Assembly (NCBI GenBank): GCA_013693955.1 | Contig: CP059265.1 | Location: forward strand, 4,064,469 to 4,070,028 | Reading direction: 5' to 3' | Length of the DNA: 5,560 nt | DNA from: Candidatus Thiothrix singaporensis | Lineage (GTDB): Bacteria > Pseudomonadota > Gammaproteobacteria > Thiotrichales > Thiotrichaceae | In this document: positions 1 to 5,211 of the stretch, one piece after another | How positions within the stretch are numbered: the stretch's first letter is position 1 | Layout of the letters: the number at the start of each line of letters is the position of its first letter | Notes under the pieces: generated by a model | Seen by the model: the letters and a program-made list of their open reading frames with translations, nothing else | Told to the model about the DNA's origin: nothing | Databases searched by the model: none | Translations under genes and position numbers: made by a program

Positions 1-129
1 TTTGAGCGGGCGGACAAGGATTTCAGGATGTTCGCCGACCTGTACCGCAAGCACTACATGGCCGCCGCGCCAGTGCAGGCCATTCCGGTCAGGTCTGTTT
101 CATTATCAGTAAAGGGTTCAAGGATATGA
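1..129 (+). CDS. 3' end of an unidentified gene (partial)
   Basis: Frame 1 is open from the window edge to a TGA at 127-129 and gives 42 residues. The beginning (FERADKDFRMFADLYRKHYM) is charged and aromatic, with the composition of a normal soluble protein. The end (VRSVSLSVKGSRI) is less protein-like and could be a diverged tail. The other two forward frames give less plausible peptides. The stop overlaps the ATG of the next gene in an ATGA tetranucleotide (126-129), which suggests co-transcription and translational coupling. The family is not recognisable from so short a tail, and the start and most of the gene lie off the left edge. Confidence 0.55.
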   Translation, partial: FERADKDFRMFADLYRKHYMAAAPVQAIPVRSVSLSVKGSRI

Positions 130-845
130 ACAAAATGCTTCTGATCACATTGGTGTTGCTGGCGGTGATTGCGCTATTGCTGTTGACGCCATTGCCAGCG
201 TCCACGCCCATTGTGAAAACACCTGAGTACACCTCAACCAAAGTCCTGATCAGCAAGGGCGAGTTCCAGGGCAAGCCTGCCACCGTCGTCGAGTATGACT
301 GGGGCGATTGGCGCGACTGGCTGAACCTTGCCCGCAGCTTGGTCGGCCTGGGCAGCAACCCGAACGCCATCGCCCTGTTGAACGGTTCGTCGTTCACCAA
401 TGGCGTGATCGAGGCGGATCTGGCGAGCACCATTCCGGAAGGCAGCGGCGGCATGGCGCGCGGCTTCATCGGCATCGCTTTCCGGGTCGCGCCTGACCTC
501 AATTCCTATGAAGCGGTTTATTTGCGTCCGGCAAACGGGCGGATTGACGACCCGGAGCGCCGCACCCGCGCCCTGCAATACATTTCCCATCCGGATTTCC
601 ACTTCGATGTCTCCAGAAAAACCAACCCCGGCGTGTATGAAACCGGCGCGGATATTGGTTTGGGCGAGTGGATAAAACTGCGGATCGAGGTGGATGGTGC
701 AACCGCCAAGGTGTACGTCAATGGGCAACAATTACTGACAGTCAATGACCTGAAGCTGGGCGCAACGCGCAGCGGCGGTGTTGCGCTGTGGGTGAACCCT
801 GGCAGCAAAGCGTATTTTGCCAATTTGGTCATTACGCCCAAATAA
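126..845 (+). CDS. Exported/membrane-anchored concanavalin A-like (LamG/DUF1080-type) domain protein
   Basis: A 239-residue protein. The N-terminus (MNKM, then a Leu/Val/Ile-rich stretch at about residues 5-22) is a signal peptide or signal anchor. There is no lipobox cysteine, and a signal peptidase I site near PLPAS is possible. From about residue 60 to the end the pattern is a beta-sandwich of the concanavalin A-like lectin/glucanase superfamily: FTNGVIEADLAS, then GFIGIAFRV, YEAVYLRPANGR, GEWIKLRIEVDGATAKVYVN, SGGVALWV and a closing AYFANLVI strand. This is the strand order of DUF1080/LamG-like domains, which usually bind or cleave carbohydrate. No catalytic residues can be assigned, so a binding role outside the cytoplasm is inferred. 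The start is either ATG 126 (AAAGGG at 111-116) or ATG 135 (AAGGA at 120-124). The first overlaps the upstream stop by 4 nt, pointing to an operon. No frameshift is visible here. Confidence 0.82.
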   Translation: MNKMLLITLVLLAVIALLLLTPLPASTPIVKTPEYTSTKVLISKGEFQGKPATVVEYDWGDWRDWLNLARSLVGLGSNPNAIALLNGSSFTNGVIEADLASTIPEGSGGMARGFIGIAFRVAPDLNSYEAVYLRPANGRIDDPERRTRALQYISHPDFHFDVSRKTNPGVYETGADIGLGEWIKLRIEVDGATAKVYVNGQQLLTVNDLKLGATRSGGVALWVNPGSKAYFANLVITPK

Positions 846-956
846 GCGTTGGCCGGTGAGGGGTGTGGAGTAGTGGGTTGGCGTTAAAGCACGCCAGAGT
901 GTCCCCGTGTGCGCAGGTTCGCTGTTCCTGTGATTTATGTGTCAAGAAAAGTGATC
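846..956 (+). other. Intergenic region upstream of the propeller gene
   Basis: A 121-nt gap (846-966) separates the two exported-protein genes, and most of it holds no gene. It contains a weak 6-bp inverted repeat, TGGCGT (879-884) with ACGCCA (891-896), whose 6-nt loop is followed by no T-run, so it is not a convincing terminator. No clear sigma-70 promoter pair is visible. The large gene may be read through from upstream or have its own weak promoter here; the sequence does not decide. Confidence 0.4.
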
Positions 957-961
957 GGGAG
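957..961 (+). promoter_or_regulatory. Ribosome binding site for the propeller gene
   Basis: GGGAG followed by a five-A spacer stands directly before ATG 967. The 5-nt spacing fits a Shine-Dalgarno site and fixes the start at 967, the start that gives an immediate, well-formed signal peptide. Confidence 0.75.
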
Positions 962-966
962 AAAAA

Positions 967-2358
967 ATGTTGCAATACTGGTCAAAAAGTATGGCAGGCG
1001 GGTTGTTGTGCTTGGCGGCAGTCAGCCTGTCCGCCACTGCACAGGCAACGTCTATGCCTGTTGAAGGCCTCAATGGCGCCATTTCGGTTGTCATGAGCAA
1101 GGATACCGGCGGTGCCAAACGCCATTTGTATGTCGCCGGGCGGGATGATAACGCCATCAGCGTGTTCGAGGTCAAAGCCGACGGCTCCCTGGCGTTCGTG
1201 CGGGCGTATTACGATGGCAAGGATGGCGTCGATGGCTTGAGTTATGTCAGCGAAATCGCCCTCAGCCCGGATAACCAATATTTGTATGCGGTAGGGCGGC
1301 TGGCGAATGCCATTTCCGTGTTCCACCGTGATGCCGCCACTGGCGCGTTGACGTTTGTGCAGATTCTGAAAAATGGCATGGACGGTGTGGATGGCTTGCA
1401 TGAAGCCAGCGGCGTCGCCATCAGCCCGGATGGCAAGAATGTTTACGCCACCGCCGGGCATGATTCGAAAGTTTCAATCTTCAGCCGTGACGCCGCCAGC
1501 GGTAGGCTGACCTACACCAGCGTGCTTGAAAATGGCCAGAACGGCGTCCAGGGCATTGGCGGCTCGTTCCCTGTCACAGTCAGCCCGGATGGCAAGAGCG
1601 TGTATGTCGGCGGCGGGACGGAATCCACGATCGCTGTATTCGCCCGTGACGCCGCAACGGGTGCGCTGCATTTCTCCCAGGTGATGGAAGCGGGCACCAA
1701 TAATGAGCACGGCCTGGTGGGCATCAGCGGTTTGACCGTCAGCCCGGATGGCCTGAATGTCTATGCGGCCAGTTGGGGAACGGATCTTGGCCTTGACTCC
1801 ACGGTTGCCGTGTTCAGCCGTAACCCCGACACTGGCGAGCTGGGGTTTGTCGAAACCCATGCCAACAAAACCCAGGCTGGTGGCGACGTGCCGGGCATGT
1901 GGGGCGCTTTGGCGGTGAAGGTCAGCCCGGATGGCGGCAATGTGTATGTCAGCGCCTTGTATGGCAACGAAATCGCTGTGTTTGACCGCGCCGCTGGAAC
2001 GGGCGCATTGAGTAACCCCAAGGCGGTCAAGCAAGGCAAAGACGGTGTGGACGGCATGACCTATGCGCGTGACATGGTCGTCGAGCCGGAGGGCGGCAAT
2101 GTCTATGCCGTCAGCCGGGTCGACAATGCCGTTGTCTGGTTCAAGCGCAATGGCGGCGCGCTGGCGTTTGGTGACCAGTACCGCAAACCGATTGGCTCTG
2201 CCGAAGGCGCGCAGAAATTGCTGGCCAATACGGATGACGCCTTCAGCGCGAAGGTGAAAGGCAGCGCCCCTTTACTTGGCGCTGGGAAACCTCTGATGGC
2301 CGCAGCGTCGGCCAGTCACCGGCGCGGAAGGGGCGACGGCCACCTTCAACTGGCCTAA
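967..2358 (+). CDS. N-terminal open piece: lactonase-type seven-bladed beta-propeller
   Basis: This frame gives 463 residues, but only about the first 435 belong to the protein. After GSAP (about 432-435) the Arg/Ser/Ala-rich tail is out of frame. Residues 1-28 are a signal peptide (hydrophobic GGLLCLAAVSLSATAQA, cleavage after AQA). Seven repeats follow. Each has a strand LYV/VYA/VYV, at about 54, 106, 159, 212, 265, 326 and 379, spaced about 53 residues apart with one of 61. Five of these strands are preceded by an SPDG/SPDN turn (about 100, 153, 206, 259 and 320); the seventh has EPEG. Each blade goes on with I-x-VF-x-RD-x-x-TG-x-L-x-F. This is the pattern of the 6-phosphogluconolactonase-like/YVTN propeller families. 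The signal peptide and fusion to surface domains argue against a cytoplasmic lactonase. A protein- or glycan-binding scaffold is the likelier role, by inference. Confidence 0.88.
   Translation: MLQYWSKSMAGGLLCLAAVSLSATAQATSMPVEGLNGAISVVMSKDTGGAKRHLYVAGRDDNAISVFEVKADGSLAFVRAYYDGKDGVDGLSYVSEIALSPDNQYLYAVGRLANAISVFHRDAATGALTFVQILKNGMDGVDGLHEASGVAISPDGKNVYATAGHDSKVSIFSRDAASGRLTYTSVLENGQNGVQGIGGSFPVTVSPDGKSVYVGGGTESTIAVFARDAATGALHFSQVMEAGTNNEHGLVGISGLTVSPDGLNVYAASWGTDLGLDSTVAVFSRNPDTGELGFVETHANKTQAGGDVPGMWGALAVKVSPDGGNVYVSALYGNEIAVFDRAAGTGALSNPKAVKQGKDGVDGMTYARDMVVEPEGGNVYAVSRVDNAVVWFKRNGGALAFGDQYRKPIGSAEGAQKLLANTDDAFSAKVKGSAPLLGAGKPLMAAASASHRRGRGDGHLQLA
1422..1935 (+). repeat. Periodic 13-mer marking propeller blades
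   Basis: The 13-mer CAGCCCGGATGGC occurs at 1422-1434, 1581-1593, 1740-1752 and 1923-1935, with spacings of 159, 159 and 183 nt (53, 53 and 61 codons). A degenerate copy (CAGCCCGGATAAC) stands near 1264. Each encodes the SPDG turn of a blade. Identity at the DNA level, not only the protein level, suggests the blades arose by internal duplication or are kept alike by recombination. The repeats could also cause assembly errors or blade-number variation. Confidence 0.8.
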
Positions 2359-2572
2359 TGCCGGGCAGTATACGGTGAAAGTCACGGCTGAAAACCGCGA
2401 TGGCGTATTCACCCAAACCATTCCGGTGGAAGTGAAAACCAGCTTTGGTGCAGCGGATAAGGCTCCCGTGCTGAAAACCGGGCAGACGGAATGCTACGAC
2501 GCCAATGGTGCCGTTGTCGCCTGTGGGGGCACGGGGCAGAATGCTGACCAACCGACGGGTGTCAGCGGCTGA
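2251..2572 (+). CDS. PKD-like domain and linker of the large gene, spread over three frames
   Basis: The Ig-like PKD domain can be read only across frames. Frame 1 gives AKVKGSAP up to about 2270. Frame 3 gives PFTWRWETSDGRSV at about 2268-2309. Frame 2 gives VTGAEGATATFNWPNAG and then QYTVKVTAENRDG, running to a TGA at 2570-2572. The first junction is a CCCC run (2267-2270) and the second is GGCCA (2310-2314); one extra C at each restores a single frame. The W-x-W strand and the A-G-x-Y-T-V-K-V-T-A-x-N strand are typical of PKD domains, which act as spacers or binding modules in surface proteins and secreted hydrolases. After it comes a Cys-containing linker, ECYDANGAVVACGGTGQ, which is the lead-in usually found before Lcl domains. 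Confidence 0.72.
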
Positions 2573-3192
2573 CGCCGCGTTTCGTGCAGGCGAACGGCGT
2601 CGTCACCGATACCTGGACGGGGTTGGAATGGTTGCAGGACGCCAACTGCATCAGCAGCCAATACCCGCAGTACGACCAGAACATGAAGGTCGGCGACGGC
2701 AAGGTCACTTGGCAGCAGGGTCTGACCTTCGTCAAGGGCATCAATCAGGGGACTTATGCGAACTGCGCCTCCGGCCACACTGACTGGCGTTTGCCCAATG
2801 TGCATGAATTGCAAAGCCTGATTGATTTTGGCGCGGGCGAACCGGCGATGGCGGGCAAGGCATATTTCAACAATTTGGCCAGCGATTTTTACTGGTCGTC
2901 CACTTCGGATGAAAATGATCCGGGTTCATTCGCTTCATTCTATATAACGGGCGCGGGTTCCACTTGGCGCGCCTGGTCGGTCAGCATGAAAACGGGCGAA
3001 TCCACGGCGGATGACAAGGGTGGCGCGCCAGTCATTTTCACCGGTTTCAGGGGATACGTGTTGCCGGTGCGCGGCCAGACCAAAGGTGTGGCGGCAGTGG
3101 CCGAGACTGGGCAAAAATCCTGCTATGACGTGGATGGCAATTTCATTTCCTGCGCAGGCACCGGCCAGGATGGCGAAATGCAGGCGGCCTGA
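2569..3192 (+). CDS. First Lcl (DUF1566) domain piece of the large gene
   Basis: In frame 1 the domain runs from LTPRFVQANGVVTD through DTWTGLEWLQDANC, VTWQQGLTFVKGIN, DWRLPNVHELQSLIDFG, FYWSSTS, STWRAWSVSMKTGES and YVLPVRG. This is the Lcl C-terminal domain (DUF1566), named from the Legionella collagen-like adhesin and common in secreted proteins of proteobacteria. A second Cys lead-in, SCYDVDGNFISCAGTGQDG, follows before the frame stops at 3190-3192. The only possible local start is a mid-domain GTG near 2584, with no signal peptide, so this is not an independent gene. It joins the preceding PKD piece at 2567-2570 (AGCGGCTGA, one base short of SGL) and the second Lcl piece at 3186-3190 (GCGGCCTGA, one C short of AAL). 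Confidence 0.82.
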   Translation: MTPRFVQANGVVTDTWTGLEWLQDANCISSQYPQYDQNMKVGDGKVTWQQGLTFVKGINQGTYANCASGHTDWRLPNVHELQSLIDFGAGEPAMAGKAYFNNLASDFYWSSTSDENDPGSFASFYITGAGSTWRAWSVSMKTGESTADDKGGAPVIFTGFRGYVLPVRGQTKGVAAVAETGQKSCYDVDGNFISCAGTGQDGEMQAA

Positions 3193-3601
3193 AAATCCCC
3201 AGTCCGCGTTTCCAGACGGCTGATGGCGTGGTGACCGACGCTTTGACCGGCTTGAGCTGGTTGCAGAATGCGGACTGCTTGCGCACGGAATACCCCGAGT
3301 ATGACCAGCAAGGCACAGTGGGCGATGGCACAGTGACGTGGCAACAGGCGCTGGATTTTGTCAAGGGCGTCAACAATAAGACCTATGACAAGTGCAATGC
3401 TGGCAAATATACCTGGCGTTTGCCTAACATCCGCGAAATCCAGACCTTGGTTGACTTCAGCCTCGGCGCGCCTGCCATCGCCAACACCGGCGGCCAAGAC
3501 AAATGGACGGCGGGCAACCCGTTCAACAATGTCGCCAATGTGTTGTACTGGAGTTCCACCTCCGATGGGCATGCGCCCGCCAACACTGCGTCACGCGCCT
3601 G
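3189..3601 (+). CDS. Second Lcl (DUF1566) domain, N-terminal part
   Basis: In frame 3, LKIPSPRFQTADGVVTDALT is followed by GLSWLQNADC, GDGTVTWQQALDFVKGVN, TWRLPNIREIQTLVDFS, NPFNNVANVLYWSSTSDG and SRAW. It copies the first Lcl domain nearly motif for motif, so the two are a tandem duplication. In frame 3 the reading continues to a stop at 3855-3857, but past about 3600 it turns into an Ala/Arg/Cys/Trp-rich string that is out of frame. The true continuation is in frame 2, beginning at LATG (about 3599). The cysteines match those of the first copy, which suggests conserved disulfides in an exported domain. Confidence 0.8.
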
Positions 3602-3868
3602 GCCACCGGGATGCGGAGCGGTGCCTACTGGGCGGATGCCAAAGACGGCAGCGGCAGCCAGTATGGTTTTCCGATGGGTCGGGTATGGCCGGTGCTGGAT
3701 GCGGGCAGCACAACCAGCAACAGCTCAGACAGTGATACGGCCACCAGCAGCGGTGGCGGCGGCGGCAGTTTCGACATCGTCGCGATGCTCCTGCTGCCGT
3801 TGGCGGGTTTGCTGGGCGGCAGGTTGCGCAAGAGCCTGGGTGCGGCACATCCTTTGACTGGGGAATAA
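3590..3868 (+). CDS. End of second Lcl domain, Ser/Thr linker and GlyGly-CTERM sorting tail
   Basis: Frame 2 gives LATGMRSGAYWADAKDGSGS, QYGFPMGRVWPVLDAG (the closing strand of an Lcl domain), a low-complexity Ser/Thr/Asp linker (STTSNSSDSDTATSS), then five glycines, Ser-Phe (3752-3772), a hydrophobic helix IVAMLLLPLAGLLGG and the basic RLRK. Gly-rich motif, transmembrane helix and basic end form the tripartite GlyGly-CTERM signal, recognised by rhombosortase, an intramembrane rhomboid protease, in type II secretion bacteria. The unusual point is 11 further residues (SLGAAHPLTGE) after the basic cluster before TAA 3866-3868. Normally the protein ends at or soon after the basic residues. A stop-codon change or another small indel near the end could explain this. 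Confidence 0.8.
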   Translation, partial: VTRLATGMRSGAYWADAKDGSGSQYGFPMGRVWPVLDAGSTTSNSSDSDTATSSGGGGGSFDIVAMLLLPLAGLLGGRLRKSLGAAHPLTGE

Positions 3869-3890
3869 GTTTTCCATTGCCAACGGTATT

Positions 3891-3922
3891 CCGGCCAGTT
3901 GTTTTGCGGCTGGCCGGTTTTT
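3891..3922 (+). terminator. Rho-independent terminator after the large surface-protein gene
   Basis: A perfect 8-bp stem, CCGGCCAG (3891-3898) with CTGGCCGG (3910-3917), encloses an 11-nt loop and is followed at once by TTTTT (3918-3922). It lies 22 nt after the TAA of the large gene and 27 nt before the next ATG. It should end the upstream transcript, which makes the following membrane gene a separate unit or a low-level read-through. No A-run precedes the stem, so it acts in one direction only. Confidence 0.88.
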
Positions 3923-3937
3923 ACGGCAAAACGTATT

Positions 3938-3942
3938 CAAGG
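3938..3942 (+). promoter_or_regulatory. Ribosome binding site deciding the start of the membrane gene
   Basis: AAGGA at 3938-3942 lies 7 nt before ATG 3950 but only 1 nt before ATG 3944. Spacing therefore favours 3950 (MFGRD) over 3944 (MKMFG). Confidence 0.65.
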
Positions 3943-3949
3943 AATGAAG

Positions 3950-4368
3950 ATGTTTGGACGAGACCGCAACGTGCCTCGGTGGGTGCTGATCTATATTGGT
4001 TTTCTTGCCCTGTTAAGCCTGGGGACTGCCATTACGGGTTATCTGGCTCCTGAGAAGATATTCGTCAATACGGGAATACAGTTTGACGCCATCCAGCCTG
4101 TCACCTTTTTTATGCGACCCGCAACGTCGGCATATTTGCCTTGTGTGTGTTTGGCTTGCTGTGGAGAGACGTAAAAGTCCTGTTCTCAGTCCTGTTATTG
4201 CGCTTCGTGGTGGAATTGTTGGACTTGGTCTTTACCCTGAAATTCGCCATCGGCGGATTTGACCCTTATCTGGTTGTGGCGTCCTGGAGTGTTGTCTTCC
4301 TGATTCCCGAGTTGCTGGGCGCTTTGACGCTTTATCGCCGGGGTTTTGCCGATAATGGCTGGCGGTGA
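3950..4368 (+). CDS. Small multi-pass membrane protein, frameshifted as read
   Basis: Frame 2 runs from ATG 3950 as MFGRDRNVPRWVLIYIGFLA and on to FDAIQPVTFF, then becomes implausible (MRPATSAYLPCVCLACCGET). Frame 1 continues the protein as FYATRNVGIFALCVFGLLWR, then VLFSVLLLRFVVELLDLV, a mid-protein hydrophobic stretch and a last helix before YRRGFADNGWR and TGA 4366-4368. The switch is at a T6 run (4106-4111); a seventh T gives QPVTFFYATRNVG and a 139-residue product. It would have four hydrophobic helices, at roughly residues 11-31, 55-70, 75-95 and 107-127. The size and the Y-A-x-R-N motif at the start of the second helix resemble small uncharacterised membrane families such as DUF4345/DUF4267. 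That assignment is tentative and no function can be given. It has its own RBS and stands after a terminator. Confidence 0.72.
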
Positions 4369-4379
4369 TCATCGCCGCC
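4361..4379. terminator. Possible hairpin at the convergent gene junction
   Basis: GGCGG (4361-4365) pairs with CCGCC (4375-4379), with a T-G wobble and one more G-C pair inside and a 5-nt loop. The left arm overlaps the stop codon of the membrane gene. No T-run follows on either strand, so intrinsic termination is uncertain. Its place between convergent genes is where a bidirectional terminator would be expected. Confidence 0.3.
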
Positions 4380-4402
4380 GTAATAATGCGGTTGCGTAGC
4401 CG

Positions 4403-5211
4403 TCAGTGCAATTGGGTGACGAATTCAATTTCCAATTGGGCGTTCTGGTTGATGAGCTTGGTGTGGAAGGATTTGTCGTGCTGGTTTTCAATCGGGTTGG
4501 CACTGGCGAGCCGGTAGTGCGGGCGTTGGGCGGCGAGTGTTTGGAAACGGGCATGCAGGTTGCGCACTTTGTCCGGCGTATTGACGTACAGGGCGTAATG
4601 CCAGATCGGGTCGGCATGGAACAACTGTTGCATGGTGCGGCGGTGGCCGGGCAAATAGCCGCTTTGCAGGCGCAGGTTTTGTAACAGGCGATTGTTCCCA
4701 TTGCTGGCGGGCGGGGAAATGTGCAGGGGTGATGGATGTCAAACAGTTCCAGCATGATGGTGCTGGTGTGTATCCAGATCCGCATGATTTCCGTGTAGGC
4801 ACCGACGCGGTCCTGAAACGCCTGGGAGGCGGGAAAGCGCAGGATTTTGCTGACCTGGACGTTGACGCCCAACAGCTGGCGGGCTTTGCCAAACCAGTTG
4901 TCGAAGCCTTGCAGCACCAAATCCAGCGGCTCCAGCACCTCAAAGCCCAGGTGATACAGGCGCTTGTCCTGAAAGTCTGGTGCCAGCTCATCCAGCATCT
5001 CGGTCTGCCCGTGGAAGAAGTCGGCGACGATTTGCTGGGCAGGCCTGCTGTGCGCCTCCAGCATGGCGTGGATGATCTTTTCGAAATCCAGTTTGATGAT
5101 TTCCAGCAGGGCTTGCTGGGTATGGATATTTTTGGCCGCCAGCGGTTCGCGCCAAGTATGCAGCATGTGCTCGCATTCATTGTAGAGGGTCTGGAGGCGG
5201 TTGTTGGTCAT
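4403..5211 (-). CDS. Unrecognised protein coupled to the adenylating enzyme gene; one frameshift as read
   Basis: Starting at ATG 5211-5209, the first about 161 residues read well: MTNNRLQTLYNECEHMLHTW, then helical stretches such as IIKLDFEKIIHAMLEAH, ADFFHGQTEMLDEL and EIMRIWIHTSTIMLELFDIHH. The same frame then turns Cys/Pro/Ser/Thr-rich and runs to a stop at 4369-4371. A neighbouring frame resumes a normal protein: LHISPPASNGNNRLLQNLRL, then HADPIWHYALYVNTPDKVRN, ending EIEFVTQLH with TGA at 4405-4403. The switch is at a CCCC run on the coding strand (4726-4729 on +); one more C gives DIHHPLHISPP and a 269-residue protein. It is soluble, largely helical in the first half, rich in His, Asp and Glu, with no signal peptide. 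I do not recognise the family. The 4-nt overlap with the ligase stop implies a shared transcript and probably a shared pathway. Confidence 0.68.

Larger units (their letters stand above)
967..3868 (+). pseudogene. Large exported surface protein: beta-propeller + PKD-like + two Lcl domains + GlyGly-CTERM; as read broken by five frameshifts
   Basis: Joining consecutive open pieces gives one continuous protein. The frame changes near 2267-2270, 2310-2313, 2567-2570, 3186-3190 and 3588-3601, each time as if one base (mod 3) were missing. Adding five bases to the 2902 nt gives 2907, exactly 969 codons, so the product is about 968 residues. Domains in corrected numbering: signal peptide 1-28; seven-bladed propeller about 35-410; PKD-like about 425-500; Lcl/DUF1566 one about 539-704; Lcl two about 749-915; Ser/Thr linker; GlyGly-CTERM 931-968. 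Family knowledge predicts Sec export, passage through type II secretion and rhombosortase processing, leaving the protein at or beyond the outer membrane. The later pieces have no signal peptide of their own and start inside domains, so they are not separate genes. A recent pseudogene is possible, but similar breaks in two neighbouring genes favour consensus errors. Confidence 0.8.

Noticed and set aside
89..731. Minus-strand frames opposite the concanavalin A-like gene
   Set aside because: These are antisense shadows with no recognisable motifs, and the + strand gene has a signal sequence and a domain pattern.
879..896. Inverted repeat TGGCGT/ACGCCA as a terminator of the first + strand gene
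   Set aside because: The stem is only 6 bp and no T-run follows.
929..944. CRP-like site TGTGA-N6-TGTCA before the propeller gene
   Set aside because: Only the left half matches; the right half matches TCACA at 3 of 5 positions, and no promoter is placed to use it.
863..1096. Small + strand frame across the intergenic gap
   Set aside because: It is Cys/Arg-rich, overlaps the true start at 967 in another frame and has no ribosome site.
982..2034. Long open frames on the - strand opposite the propeller (982-1461, 1474-2034)
   Set aside because: They mirror a GC-rich repetitive + strand gene, lack plausible protein composition or ribosome sites, and the + strand shows clear family motifs.
2267..2270. 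Phase variation by slipped-strand mispairing at C runs
   Set aside because: The runs are only 2-4 bases, far shorter than tracts that switch at useful rates, and several genes are affected in the same direction.
2267..3601. Programmed ribosomal frameshifting as the explanation of the breaks
   Set aside because: Five shifts in one gene plus two in neighbours, with no common slippery heptamer, cannot be programmed recoding.
2375..3857. Several independent small genes downstream of the propeller
   Set aside because: The pieces begin inside domains, lack signal peptides and good ribosome sites, and join exactly end to end into one frame of 969 codons.
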